Shown in pieces: positions 19,240 to 33,147 of a stretch of 39,588 bases of DNA (its first letter is position 1; each line of letters opens with the position of its first letter). The translations under genes and the position numbers were made by a program. The notes beneath the pieces were generated by a model. The model searched no databases and was not told where the DNA came from. It saw only the letters and a program-made list of their open reading frames with translations. Origin of the DNA: CAZSSM01 sp964609385 (lineage in GTDB: Bacteria; Planctomycetota; Planctomycetia; Isosphaerales; Isosphaeraceae); NCBI GenBank assembly GCA_964609385.1, contig CAZSSM010000063.1, forward strand, positions 1 to 39,588. Reading direction: 5' to 3'.

Positions 19240-19266
19240 CTGATCCGCTGTCGAGATCAGTTTTTT
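19240..19266 (+). terminator. Rho-independent-type hairpin with T-run on the plus strand
   Basis: A perfect 6-base stem (CTGATC 19240-19245, GATCAG 19255-19260) with a 9-base loop is directly followed by six T (19261-19266). It points along the plus strand although both flanking genes are on the minus strand, so it has no obvious gene to terminate. Confidence 0.45.
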
Positions 19267-19325
19267 CGATTTTCCGGCACGCCGAACCATCCAAGGCGTG
19301 CTTCGGACTCGAGGTCGGGGTCGGA

Positions 19326-20294
19326 TCAAACGCGGGGCGGTTCCGGATCGTCGACGGCCCGTCGCTTGACGAGCGTGATCTGGTTACCCCGGTCATTGAA
19401 AGACACCTCGTCCATGAAGGTCCGGATCAGCAGGAGGCCCCGTCCGCCGATCCGCATGAGACTCTCAGGATCGACGGGGCGGTCGAGGATCGACGTATCG
19501 AAGCCGGGGCCTTCGTCGCGAATCACGAAGGTGGCCATCTCGCGATCGATCCGAGCCTCGACGTGGATCGACCGGTCGCGGTAGGGCTCTTGCGTCCGCC
19601 GACGTTCCGCCTCGGCGTGGAAGATCCGCTCGTCCTCCTGGCGTAGATCCGAGGAGACCTCCAGGTTCCCGTGATAGACGGCGTTGGTCAGCGCTTCTTG
19701 CAAAGCCACGCCGACGCGCATCCGGACCGCACCGTCGCCCAAACCGAGCCCATCGAGGTCCTCCTGGAGCAACTCGATTAAAGGGGTGATCAACTGGGGA
19801 TCGCTTTCCAAGCGGAACACCGACGATCGCGACCGCAAGGTGCCCAGCAACCGCAGCCGCTTCCGGCAGGCCGTGGTTAGGGAAAGCACCTGGCGGAGCG
19901 TCGGGATCAGGTCGGCGGCCAGGGCCCGCTTGGGCACGTAGTTGGTCGCCCCGGCGCGGAGGGCTTTCATGGCGACCTCCTCGCTACCGTGTGCCGTCAT
20001 GAGGATGACCGGAATCTCCGGATCACGGTTCCGGATCGCCTCGACCAGCTCGAAGCCGTCCATGCCGGGCATCTGGAGGTCGGTCAGGATCGCCGACGGC
20101 CGATCGTGGACGAGCTGCGCGAGCGCCTCCTCGCCATCGGCGGCCTCGACGACCCGGAGACCGGGGACTTTGGTCACAAACGCCCCGACCAGACGCCGAT
20201 CGACCGGATGGTCATCGACGACCAGGACAGTTCCCTCCGACAGATCGGGGGGCGATTCGCTCGTGCTCCGGTCGTCATACGTCGCGATCGTCAT
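19326..20294 (-). CDS. Response regulator with RsbW-like anti-sigma ATPase domain
   Basis: This 322-residue cytoplasmic protein has an N-terminal receiver domain (acidic pair D27-D28, phosphoacceptor Asp72 in TDLQMPG, Lys122 in YVPKR). A linker at about 130-185 leads to a C-terminal GHKL ATPase domain of the RsbW/SpoIIAB type, with N-box EALTNAVYHGN near 200, DEGPGFD, and GGRGLLLIRTFMDEV. Such ATPase domains phosphorylate anti-sigma antagonists or bind sigma factors in partner switching. Phosphorylation of the receiver would gate this. No PP2C phosphatase or STAS partner gene is present nearby. ATG 20294 was chosen over the longer start because AGAGGAA lies 6 bases upstream. The gene follows the hybrid kinase gene by 62 bases, probably in one operon. 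Confidence 0.92.
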   Translation of the reverse strand: MTIATYDDRSTSESPPDLSEGTVLVVDDHPVDRRLVGAFVTKVPGLRVVEAADGEEALAQLVHDRPSAILTDLQMPGMDGFELVEAIRNRDPEIPVILMTAHGSEEVAMKALRAGATNYVPKRALAADLIPTLRQVLSLTTACRKRLRLLGTLRSRSSVFRLESDPQLITPLIELLQEDLDGLGLGDGAVRMRVGVALQEALTNAVYHGNLEVSSDLRQEDERIFHAEAERRRTQEPYRDRSIHVEARIDREMATFVIRDEGPGFDTSILDRPVDPESLMRIGGRGLLLIRTFMDEVSFNDRGNQITLVKRRAVDDPEPPRV

Positions 20295-20356
20295 GGTAGG
20301 TTCCTCTTTCGGATTAAGGGGCCTCATCGAAGTCGATGGTCAGGCGGATTAACACT

Positions 20357-24919
<4,563 letters not shown>

Positions 24920-25024
24920 ACGCAATTACGGTTCCATCGACCCCTTTGAGGGCCAAGGCCGACGGGCCGGCCGGGACCGCTGTTGGCGGATCCCGAAGGA
25001 CCTATGGGGGCTCTGAAGGGTGTA

Positions 25025-25057
25025 TCACCGTCATCTTCCGATCGATGACGTGGGTGA
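25025..25057. promoter_or_regulatory. Imperfect dyad upstream of hybrid kinase gene, possible operator
   Basis: TCACCGTCATC (25025-25035) faces GATGACGTGGGTGA (25044-25057), giving paired arms with a three-base bulge. It lies about 106 bases upstream of the kinase start in a 253-base gap that is otherwise unremarkable. A regulator-binding or attenuator role is only a guess. Confidence 0.25.
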
Positions 25058-25172
25058 TGAGACCCTAGGACAGGCCGGGTGCCTGTCAAATCGGGGGACC
25101 CGGTCTCCCGGATCGGATTCCACCCCTCGCAGCGCGGACAGCGCCCGACATCCGGGATGCCCCGGCGCGCCC

Positions 25173-26045
25173 TCAATTCCACTGGGCCTGCTGATCGCGG
25201 GCCAATTGGAGCAGCCGCTCGATGACGGCGCGGTCCTCGGCCTCGGGCATCTGGTCCAGATAATGTTCCAGCCCCGAGATCGCCTCGCCGTAGTGCTGGG
25301 CCTCCAGGCAGGCGAGGCCCAGGTCGCGATGCTCCCGGGGTTCCTCGGAGACCAACGCTACCAGCCGACGCATTGCCGTCCGCGCCTCCTCGAAGGCGCG
25401 GCGGCGGAAGTAGATCGCCTTGAGGTTCCGGAGCATCCGTACCACGAACCGTTGGGGGGGACACGCCTGGAACAGCTCGCCATCCAGCGCGACGAACTGG
25501 CCGGTGATCTCGGCGAGCCGACGTTGACACCCGTCGCGATCGAGGATCTCGCCGCCATGGAACGGGTCGATCAAAATCAGCGTGTTGGGGTCGGGGCGAT
25601 CGTCCCGATCCGACCCGTCAACATCCAAGCGGACCAGGAAGTGGCCCGGCGTGTTCACACCGACCAGTGGGATGCCCGCACGCTCGCCGACGGCGATGGT
25701 CAACAGGGATAAGCTGATCGGGATCCCGAGCTTCCGGTCCAGCACGTGATGGATGTAGCTGTTCCGGGGATCGTAATAGTCGGACGGGTTGCCCCGATAT
25801 CCCTCTTCGAGAAACAGAACCTGTTTCAAGACCCCCAGCCGCTCCGAGCCGGTCATCCCGTCGGAGAGATCCGACCGAACCCGATCGCTGAGCATCTCCA
25901 GACGTTGACGATAGCGGTCCGGGTCGAGTCCCGGGTCGGCCTCGGCGGCCAGTTCCAGGGCGACCTCGAAGAGATCGACGTCAGGCTCGCCACGACGAAG
26001 GGCCGCGAATGCGCCGGTCTCCGGGAATCGATCGGGCCTCGACAC
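25173..26045 (-). CDS. SirB1-family transglutaminase-like protein with C-terminal TPR-like region
   Basis: This 290-residue cytoplasmic protein matches the SirB1/Transglut_core2 group, recognisable from SDYYDPRNSYIHHVLDRK, GIPISLSLLTIAVGERAG, GVNTPGHFLVR and LILIDPFHGGE. The last 80 residues are helical with a tetratricopeptide look (RRAFEEARTAMRRLVAL, CLEAQHYGEAISGLEHYL). The molecular function of SirB1-like proteins is not well defined, and no catalytic Cys is seen at the usual transglutaminase place. GTG 26045 is preferred over TTG 26090 because GAGGA lies 8 bases before it and the extra residues are poorly conserved-looking. It is a single minus-strand gene upstream of the kinase gene. 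Confidence 0.85.
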   Translation of the reverse strand: MSRPDRFPETGAFAALRRGEPDVDLFEVALELAAEADPGLDPDRYRQRLEMLSDRVRSDLSDGMTGSERLGVLKQVLFLEEGYRGNPSDYYDPRNSYIHHVLDRKLGIPISLSLLTIAVGERAGIPLVGVNTPGHFLVRLDVDGSDRDDRPDPNTLILIDPFHGGEILDRDGCQRRLAEITGQFVALDGELFQACPPQRFVVRMLRNLKAIYFRRRAFEEARTAMRRLVALVSEEPREHRDLGLACLEAQHYGEAISGLEHYLDQMPEAEDRAVIERLLQLARDQQAQWN

Positions 26046-26139
26046 GGTCCAGTGTCCTCGGTTCAGGGGTATGAACGGGCACAACCACAACGATAACCCC
26101 CAACGTGTCTCATGCCGTCACGTCGAGGGCGAGCGGTTC

Positions 26140-26159
26140 GGGGGCCATCACCAGCCCCC
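26140..26159. terminator. GC-rich hairpin downstream of RND pump gene
   Basis: A perfect 6-base stem (GGGGGC 26140-26145, GCCCCC 26154-26159) with an 8-base loop lies in the 229-base gap between the RND gene end and the SirB1-like gene start. There is no T-run on the minus strand, so terminator activity is uncertain. Confidence 0.3.
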
Positions 26160-26274
26160 ACTCATCATACGCCCGACTTCCATGGCCTTTTGGCGATTCC
26201 GGAGTCCGGATCTCCCACAATGACGTCCGACCCGTTCCTATGGACGATCGCGGCTGCGGGCGATTCGCCAACTC

Positions 26275-29200
26275 TCAAGAAGCCGTCCCTTGGACCACCT
26301 CAAGGCCATCGGCAGTGACGGGCCGCTTCACGATGGCGAAGACGCAGGGGACGAGGAACAGCGTCAAGATCGTCGACGCGAGCAGGCCACCGACTAGAGC
26401 GCGGGCCAAGGGGATCATCGCCTCACCGCCCGGGGCCAACGGGAAGCAGAGCGGCAGCATCGAGGCGACCAGGGTCAAAGAGGTCATCAGGATCGGCCGG
26501 AGCCGCGTCTGAGCCGCCATCAGGGCTGCGCGGGCCGGATCGTAGCCCCGCAACAATAGACCATTGGCGAACTCGACCAACAGAATGCTGTTGTTCACCA
26601 CCACGCCGATCATCATGAGCGTGCCCATCAGGGATTGGATATTGAGCGTCGTATTCGTCAAGGCCAAGGAGGTGATCACGCCGGCCAGCCCTAAGGGGAC
26701 GGCCAGCATGATGATCAAGGGGTCGGTCAGGGATCGGAACTGGGCCATCATGACCAGGTAGACCAGGAGGGTGGCGACGGCCAGGCCGACCCCGAGCATC
26801 CGCCCACCCCGTTTCATGGTCTCGACGGGGCCTCGGACCGTCAGGGTGATTCCCGGCTCTTCGGGCAGCGCGGCCAGGACACGATCGACGCCGGCGGCCA
26901 CCGAGCCCAGATCACGACCCGAGACGTTGACGTAGACGTCGTAAATCCGACCGATGTTGTAGTGAGCGATCTCTCCGGGGATGTTGACGCGTCGGACCGT
27001 CGCCACGTTCGAGAGTGGGACGGTCATCGGCCCATCGGCGGTGTTGAGCGACAGCGGGATGTTCTCGATCTCCGAGAGCGAGTCGATCTCGTTGTCCTCG
27101 TACTGCACGCCCATGAAGAAGTCGACCCCGCTGGCCGGGTCGATCCAGATGGTGGGTCGATAGCCGACGCTAGACCCCAAGGCCGTCAGGATCGTCCGAG
27201 CGACCTCGTCCTGATCCAGGCCGAGATACTTGGCGCGGGTCCGGTCGACCTGGACATCGAGTTGGGGGAAATCCAGGGCCTGGGCGATCTGAACATCGAC
27301 GGCTCCCGGGACCTCGGCGACGGCGCGGGCGACCTGCTCGGCCTTCCGACGGGCCGCCTCCAACGAGCCGGCCGAGACCTGGATATCGATCGGCGCGGCG
27401 ACCCCTTCGTTGAGGGCGGCCTGGATGATCCCCCCGCTGACGAAGAAGAACTTCTCCTCGGGGAACGCCTCGGCCAAGCGGGGGCGAAGCTGCTCAATAT
27501 AGGATCGGGTCGATCGCGCGCGCCGGCCCGGTTTCAGGTTCACGACCAGGAACGCCGAGTCGGGACCGCTGTTGGGGCTCAGGACGGTCGAGAATCCCGC
27601 ACCCTTGCCTACGGGCAGACCGATGTTTGAGATCAGTGAGGCGATCTCGACGGGAGGGATGACCTCACGAATGGTCTGCTCGACCCGGGCGACCAACCCC
27701 TCGGTCCGCTCCAAGCGGGTGCCGGGGATGGTTCGGACTCGGAGTTCGAAGGTTCCCGCATCGACCTCAGGGAACAATTCGGTCCCGATCCTCGGCACGA
27801 GCAAGGCCGAGGCGGCCACCAGACCGGTCATCGCGAGCACGACCAGCCATCGCTGGCCGATCGCGGCTCGGAGCAGACCGACATAGGGGCCGCGTGGCTC
27901 GGGCGACTCGGAGATCGACACCGTCTTGTCGGGCGCTTCCGCTTGGCGTTCTCGACTCAAACGTCGACCGAGGAACCGGGAGCAGAACGCCGGCACGACG
28001 GTCATGGCCACGATGTAGGAGGCGGTGATCGTCCAGGAGGCGGCGATGGCCAAGGGTTCGAAGAGGTCGCGGATCATCCCGGTTAGGAAGATCACGGGCA
28101 GGAAGACAGCCAGGGTCGTCACCGTCCCGGCGAGAACCGGTCCGGCGACCTCGTGGGCCCCCTCACGCGCTGCGATGGCCGACGACTTGCCCATTCTTTG
28201 GTGGCGGAGGATGTTCTCCAGGACCACAATCCCGCCGTCGACGACCGTCCCGATGGCCAAGGAGATCCCGCCAAGGGTCATGACGTTGATCGTCTCGCCG
28301 CTCAAGGCGAATCCCAGGCCCCCGATGAGCATCGCCAGCACCAGGACCAACAAGACCGCCAAGGTCGGTAGGATCCGCCCCAGGAAGACCACCACGACCA
28401 GCGAGACCAGGACGGCTCCGAGACCGACCAGCGTCAGAAGGTTGCGCATCGCGTCCCGGATGTAGTTCGACTGGTCATTGACCAACATCACTTCGGTGGC
28501 TTCGGGGATGTCCCCCTGGGCCTTCATCTTGGGGATCTCGCGGGCCAGGCCCTCGCGGATCCGGTCGACTACCGCGATCGTGTTCTCGCCCGGCTCGCGG
28601 AGGAGGGGACAGTAGACGCTCCGCTTGCCGTCGACCCGCACGATGTTGTACTGGATGGCCGCGTCGTCAACGGCCCGACCGACGTCGCGGATGAAGATCG
28701 GCCGACCGTCGCGGACCGCGATCGGGACGGCCTCGATCTGTTCGGTCGTCGGCAGGGTGTTCTCGGGATGGATCTGGTACTCGAAGTGACCCAGCTTGGC
28801 CGTCCCGGCGGCCAAAACCAGGTTGGAGCGGTTCAGGGCCTCGACGACATCCTCCGCGCTGACGCTGACGGCGCGCAGCTTGGCGGGATCGACATAGACC
28901 ATCAGTTGGCGGAACTTGCCCCCGAACGGATGCGGGATCTGGACGCCCTGAAGCCCCCCCATCCGGTTGCGAACTGCGTAGTATCCAATGGTGTAGAGCT
29001 GACTCTCGCTGAGCCCGTCCCCACCGATGGCCGCCAAGACGACCGGCAAGTTGGCCGGCTCGCTCCGGAGGGTGAAGGGATACTCGATCCCGGGGGGCAG
29101 GTGGAACATGTCGCTGGCCTCGAGGTTGACGATGTCGTTCATCGCCGAACTCGGGTCGACCCCCGGCTGGAAGTAGACCTTGATCACCGAGGCCCCCGGG

Positions 29201-29454
29201 ATCGTCCGCGACTCCTGATGCTCGATGCCTCCGGCCAGGGTGAGGGCCCGCTCGACCCGGGAGGTCACGCTCTTCTCCATCTCGAGCGTCGGCAACCCGG
29301 GATAGGAGAAGTAGCTGACGACCACCGGGCGCTGGAAGTCAGGCAGGATGTCGACCGGGACGGCCGGCAGAATCGCCAGGCTCAAGAGGCTCAGGCCGAT
29401 GGCCGCGGCCATGACCGCATAGGGATTGCGCATCGAGGCATCGGTCAGGCTCAT
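26275..29454 (-). CDS. RND-superfamily efflux pump, inner-membrane subunit
   Basis: This 1059-residue AcrB/CusA-like transporter uses proton motive force to export substrates through a tripartite envelope channel. Visible marks are the N-terminal helix followed by PVDILPDFQRPVV, the first porter domain, and a TM4 motif TVVDGGIVVLEN with Asp406. The second membrane half includes AVPLGLAGVI, SLMGTLMMIGVVVNNSILLVEFAN and TRLRPILMTSLT. Family length is about 1020-1060. Drug-efflux members usually have two adjacent Asp in TM4; here only one is present, as in heavy-metal (HME) and some other RND groups, so the substrate cannot be assigned. The ATG has GAGGT 5 bases upstream. The adaptor gene lies directly upstream with a 107-base gap. 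Confidence 0.95.
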   Translation of the reverse strand: MSLTDASMRNPYAVMAAAIGLSLLSLAILPAVPVDILPDFQRPVVVSYFSYPGLPTLEMEKSVTSRVERALTLAGGIEHQESRTIPGASVIKVYFQPGVDPSSAMNDIVNLEASDMFHLPPGIEYPFTLRSEPANLPVVLAAIGGDGLSESQLYTIGYYAVRNRMGGLQGVQIPHPFGGKFRQLMVYVDPAKLRAVSVSAEDVVEALNRSNLVLAAGTAKLGHFEYQIHPENTLPTTEQIEAVPIAVRDGRPIFIRDVGRAVDDAAIQYNIVRVDGKRSVYCPLLREPGENTIAVVDRIREGLAREIPKMKAQGDIPEATEVMLVNDQSNYIRDAMRNLLTLVGLGAVLVSLVVVVFLGRILPTLAVLLVLVLAMLIGGLGFALSGETINVMTLGGISLAIGTVVDGGIVVLENILRHQRMGKSSAIAAREGAHEVAGPVLAGTVTTLAVFLPVIFLTGMIRDLFEPLAIAASWTITASYIVAMTVVPAFCSRFLGRRLSRERQAEAPDKTVSISESPEPRGPYVGLLRAAIGQRWLVVLAMTGLVAASALLVPRIGTELFPEVDAGTFELRVRTIPGTRLERTEGLVARVEQTIREVIPPVEIASLISNIGLPVGKGAGFSTVLSPNSGPDSAFLVVNLKPGRRARSTRSYIEQLRPRLAEAFPEEKFFFVSGGIIQAALNEGVAAPIDIQVSAGSLEAARRKAEQVARAVAEVPGAVDVQIAQALDFPQLDVQVDRTRAKYLGLDQDEVARTILTALGSSVGYRPTIWIDPASGVDFFMGVQYEDNEIDSLSEIENIPLSLNTADGPMTVPLSNVATVRRVNIPGEIAHYNIGRIYDVYVNVSGRDLGSVAAGVDRVLAALPEEPGITLTVRGPVETMKRGGRMLGVGLAVATLLVYLVMMAQFRSLTDPLIIMLAVPLGLAGVITSLALTNTTLNIQSLMGTLMMIGVVVNNSILLVEFANGLLLRGYDPARAALMAAQTRLRPILMTSLTLVASMLPLCFPLAPGGEAMIPLARALVGGLLASTILTLFLVPCVFAIVKRPVTADGLEVVQGTAS

Positions 29455-29561
29455 GGTCGACCTCGGCGGGCCTAGTGCATGGGAGATGACGGGCGGTCGG
29501 TTGGAGAAAGGAGGACTTGAGTTGGGAACTTATGCGGGTCCGGGTCGGTTCACGATTCAAG

Positions 29562-30920
29562 TCAAGGCGATTGACTTGGGACGCGAACGCGCTGTCCTTG
29601 GTCGAGCCGATCGATGGTGGGTCCGACGACCCGCTCGCCCCCTTCGAGGCCGGATCGGATCTCGATCCGGACCCCGTCATCATAGCCGGTCTGGACCGTG
29701 GCGAGCTGGATCCGATCGTCCTCGTCGATGAGGTAGACGAAGCTGGCCCCTTCGGCATCGTAGCGGACCGTGCCGGCGGGCAGGACGAGCGCCTCTCGGC
29801 GTTCGAGCAGGACGGTCGCCTCACCGTACATCCCGGGTAACAGGATGCCTTCGGGGTTGGGCAAGGCGATCTCCACGGGCATCGTCTGGGTGCTCGGGTC
29901 GAGCCGTCTCGAGGATCGGGTGATCGTTCCTGGGAACGTCCGCCCTGGGATCGCCCGCAAGGTGATCTCGGCCGGATCCCCCAGGTCGACCGAGGCGGCA
30001 TCGCGCTCGGGGAGCGGCACATGCACCCGGACGCGGTCGAGCTTATCGATGACGAACAAGGGTGGTCGGTCCGAGCCGGAGGCGACCTGGGTGTCCTGGA
30101 CGAGGTCCCCCGGATCAACATGGCGCTGCACGACCACGCCGTCGAAGGGGGCCTTCAAGGTCGCGTAGTCGACCAGGACCTGCAACTCCTCGAGTTTCCG
30201 ACGCGCCACGGAAGTCTCGGCCTCGGCAGTCTCCTGCCTCGACGAGGCGGCCACCAGCCGGGCCTCGGCCACTTCGACGTCCGCCTCAGCGGAGATCAAG
30301 GCCGCATCGGCGGCGAACTTGACCGCATCGGCCGCCTCGAACCGGCTCTGGGTCTCGTCCAAAAGGCGCGTGGTGACCGTCCGGTCGGAGACGAGGCCGC
30401 GGACCCGCTCCAACTCCGAGCGGGCCGCCTCCAGTCGCGCTGTGGACGTCCGGATCTCGGCCCGCGCCCGATCCAATGCGGCCTCGGCTGAAGTCACCTC
30501 CGCGCGAGCCAGGCGGACCTCGGCGGCCACTCGACGTTCCTCGGCCTCCAGGCGATCGATCACCGCTTCTTGGCGCTCGAGGTCCCGATCCATCTCCGGG
30601 ACCGCGATCACCCCGAGCACCTGATCCGCCTCAACCGAGTCCCCGATGTCGACGCGCAACTCGTCCAAGTAGCCGGCCACCTTCGCCTGGATCTCGGCGC
30701 GGAAGTTGGCCTGGACCGTCGCCGGCTGCGTGCTCGTCACCTCCAAGGTTACCCGCTCCGGGACGACCACCGAGACGCTCCGGACCTCCAGATCGTCCGA
30801 TCGATCATCCGGAGGTGGCGAGTAGCCCGATCGATCACACCCGAACACCAAAGAAACCAGCAACACCAACAACGCCGATAATCTTAGATAACTGGGGCGA
30901 TACAGGAATCGTTTTTCCAT
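29562..30920 (-). CDS. RND efflux periplasmic adaptor (membrane fusion lipoprotein)
   Basis: This 452-residue adaptor connects the RND pump to the outer-membrane channel. It begins with a basic N-terminus, a hydrophobic stretch and a lipobox (VSLVFGC), so it is likely a lipoprotein. A lipoyl half-motif (AEIQAKVAGYLDELRVDIGD) at about 70-90 and its partner near 230-245 (YATLKAPFDGVVVQRHVDPGD) flank a long Ala/Glu/Arg-rich coiled-coil hairpin at about 105-220. Beta-barrel and membrane-proximal domains follow (VPLPERDAASVDLGDPAEI, then LLPGMYGEATV). The hairpin is rather long. ATG 30920 was chosen because the signal sequence starts there; the longer start at 30995 adds unlikely residues. It is transcribed with the pump gene and is divergent from the channel gene. 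Confidence 0.94.
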   Translation of the reverse strand: MEKRFLYRPSYLRLSALLVLLVSLVFGCDRSGYSPPPDDRSDDLEVRSVSVVVPERVTLEVTSTQPATVQANFRAEIQAKVAGYLDELRVDIGDSVEADQVLGVIAVPEMDRDLERQEAVIDRLEAEERRVAAEVRLARAEVTSAEAALDRARAEIRTSTARLEAARSELERVRGLVSDRTVTTRLLDETQSRFEAADAVKFAADAALISAEADVEVAEARLVAASSRQETAEAETSVARRKLEELQVLVDYATLKAPFDGVVVQRHVDPGDLVQDTQVASGSDRPPLFVIDKLDRVRVHVPLPERDAASVDLGDPAEITLRAIPGRTFPGTITRSSRRLDPSTQTMPVEIALPNPEGILLPGMYGEATVLLERREALVLPAGTVRYDAEGASFVYLIDEDDRIQLATVQTGYDDGVRIEIRSGLEGGERVVGPTIDRLDQGQRVRVPSQSP

Positions 30921-31101
30921 AGGGGTGCTCAAATCGTGTCCTCGATGGTCGGACGGTTGTTGGGGACGGCTCGGGAGCCGCCGGAATTGGCTCAACCGCT
31001 ATCATCGGCAGGGACGATGTTAGGTGGGACGTTCCGACTCGACTGTCGATAGCCGAATCGTGGATCGATTGTAGGTGGGCATGGGCATGGAGGCCAGGCG
31101 G
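30921..31101. promoter_or_regulatory. Divergent control region of the tripartite efflux system
   Basis: This 181-base gap lies between the adaptor gene (-) and the outer-membrane channel gene (+), so promoters for both halves of one export machine should be here. The octamer TAGGTGGG occurs twice (31021-31028 and 31072-31079), 51 bases apart, on the plus strand. No regulator gene is adjacent, and no clear -35/-10 boxes were found. Confidence 0.35.
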
Positions 31102-32808
31102 ATGCGCGATCGCCAACGGGGCCGAGGTCGGATCATCGGCACCCGCCTCGGACCGGCCTGGCTCGGCCTCGTCGTCGGCCTGATCGTCGGGACTGACCTC
31201 CACGGCCAGACCGCGCCCACGCGACCGTCGGACGACCGGGGCGTTCCCCCCGCGATCCCCCAACCAAGCGCCGACCGGGACGAGGGATCTGATCTCGGGT
31301 CCGGCGAGTCCGCCACGTTGACGCTCTCGGAGCCCCCCGTCGCGCCGGACGCTCCGATGATCCCGGGCCAGACGATCCTGCCGATCGACCTGCCCAGCGC
31401 CTTGAAGTTGGCCGGTGCCAACGACCTGGAGATCGCCTTGGCCAAGGCACGGGTCGCCGAGGCGATCGGGGACCTGGCTTTGGCGCGCTCGGCCTGGCTG
31501 CCCAGCCTCTTCGTCGGCCCCAACTGGATCCGCCACGACGGCTCGACCCAGATCGTCGAGGGGCCCGTCGAGCAGATCAGCAAGAGTTCGCTGTTCCTGG
31601 GGGCGACGCTGGCCGGCGGTAACGGGATCTCGGGACCGGTCCCGGCCGGCGGACCTGCGCCGGTGGGCAACCTCTCGACGATCCTCCGGCTCTCCGACGC
31701 CATCTTCGAGCCCTTGGCCGCCCAGCAAGTCGTCGAAGGGCGCCGAGCGAGCGTGGCGGCGGCCACCAACAACGCCCTGCTCGGGGTCTCCCAAGCCTAT
31801 TTCGACCTCCAAGCGGCTTCCGGGCGGTTGGCGATCGACCGCGAGGCCTTGGACTATGCCGATCGACTGGCCGCCCTGACCGAATCGTTCGCCCGGACGG
31901 GGGCCGGTCTCGAGGCCGACTATCGACGGAGTCTCGTGGAGCGCAGTCTGAGACGCCGACAGGTCGCGCAGGCGGCCGGCGATCTCGAAATCGCCTCGGC
32001 CGAATTGGTCCGGCGGATCCGGCTCGACCCATCGATCGTGATCGCGCCGTTGGAGCCCCCCGAGGCGATCGTGAACCTGCTCCCCCTGGACGTTTCCCCG
32101 GACGCCCTGGTCATCTTCGCCCTCCGGAACCGCCCCGAACTGGCCGCCTCACGCGAGTTGGTCGAGGCGACCCTGATCCGGCTCAAGCAGGCCCGACTCC
32201 GGCCGTTCGTGCCCAGTCTGGCGTTTCGGTACACCGCCGGTGGATTCGGGGGCGGGCGGAACACCTTCTTCGGCAATTTCGATGGTCGCCACGATCTCGA
32301 CTTCAACCTCGTCTGGGAAATCCGCGGCCTGGGGATGGCCGATCGCGCCATCACCCAAACCCGAATGGCTCAGAACCAGTCGGCCCACTTGGCGATGATC
32401 CAACTCCAAGATCAGGTGGCCGCCGAGGTCGTCGCCGCCGAGAAGCTCCGACGGTCGGCGACCCGACAGATCGCGATGGCCGCCTCAGCCATCCCGGAAG
32501 CCCTCGACTCGCTCGAGTTGAACTTCGATAACATCCAGGGCGGCGCGGGCCTTCCCGAAGCGACACGACCCATCGAGGCCCTCCAGCCGATCCAAGCGTT
32601 GGCCGAGGCCCGCCTCCAATACCTCGACTCGGTCCTGGCCTACAACCGCTCCCAGTTCCAGCTCTATCACGCCCTGGGTCGACCACCGGTCCTCGCCGAT
32701 CCGACCCCATTCGCCCCTCCGGACTCGCAAGAATCGGAAGGGGCTTCGGGTGCCCGGGGCGAAGGCCCATCGACGTCGACGGATCGGAACCATCGGGGAC
32801 CGCAATGA
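31102..32808 (+). CDS. TolC-like outer-membrane efflux channel protein
   Basis: This 568-residue protein belongs to the outer-membrane factor family (OEP repeats). After a basic N-terminus comes a signal peptide (WLGLVVGLIVGTDLHGQ), a Pro/Ser-rich stretch, then two helical-hairpin repeats. The first begins at SALKLAGANDLEIALAKARV; the second at ALRNRPELAASRELVEATL. The family's coiled-coil composition is clear (LDYADRLAALTESFARTGAG), as is the closing RLQYLDSVLAYNRSQFQLYHALG. About 40 polar residues extend past the usual end. Starts at GTG 31075, ATG 31081, ATG 31087 and ATG 31102 are all possible; 31102 is chosen because GGAGG lies 8 bases before it. It completes the tripartite system with the divergent pump and adaptor. 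Confidence 0.92.
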   Translation: MRDRQRGRGRIIGTRLGPAWLGLVVGLIVGTDLHGQTAPTRPSDDRGVPPAIPQPSADRDEGSDLGSGESATLTLSEPPVAPDAPMIPGQTILPIDLPSALKLAGANDLEIALAKARVAEAIGDLALARSAWLPSLFVGPNWIRHDGSTQIVEGPVEQISKSSLFLGATLAGGNGISGPVPAGGPAPVGNLSTILRLSDAIFEPLAAQQVVEGRRASVAAATNNALLGVSQAYFDLQAASGRLAIDREALDYADRLAALTESFARTGAGLEADYRRSLVERSLRRRQVAQAAGDLEIASAELVRRIRLDPSIVIAPLEPPEAIVNLLPLDVSPDALVIFALRNRPELAASRELVEATLIRLKQARLRPFVPSLAFRYTAGGFGGGRNTFFGNFDGRHDLDFNLVWEIRGLGMADRAITQTRMAQNQSAHLAMIQLQDQVAAEVVAAEKLRRSATRQIAMAASAIPEALDSLELNFDNIQGGAGLPEATRPIEALQPIQALAEARLQYLDSVLAYNRSQFQLYHALGRPPVLADPTPFAPPDSQESEGASGARGEGPSTSTDRNHRGPQ

Positions 32809-33147
32809 GCGCAGAGCATGCGTCTCCCGAGGCCGAGATCCTAGACAGAACGCTAGACAGAACGATCGCCTCGATGACATTCGCTTCGAGATCAATCGTT
32901 CACAAGAACAATCGACCCAAGATCGCCGAACACGAACCTTTCGATTCAAGTCGTCCGACCGACCGAGGTCTCGTTCGTTTCGAAGGGCGATCGGACCGGA
33001 CGACCCACCAGGGCAGGGTATTGGCGGACGCCCTAGGGTCTTGTGAATCGGTCGCGCCGCATAGTAGGTTGTCGAAAGGATGAGGCTCTCCAAACGCTGT
33101 CGAAGGCCCCTCGATCCGTCGCGGTCCAACACCCGGAGTACCAAGGC
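32809..33147. other. Gap between efflux channel gene and transketolase, with a 12-base tandem duplication
   Basis: CTAGACAGAACG occurs twice back to back (32841-32864). A 92-codon frame (32805-33083) starts by ATGA overlap with the channel gene stop, but it has poor ribosome binding and a basic, low-complexity product, so it is not called as a gene. The promoter of the transketolase pair probably lies here; no clear boxes were seen. Confidence 0.4.

Noticed and set aside
32805..33083. 92-codon frame starting by ATGA overlap with the channel gene
   Set aside because: No ribosome site of its own, a product of basic low-complexity sequence, and a tandem duplication inside it. It is more likely non-coding leader DNA.
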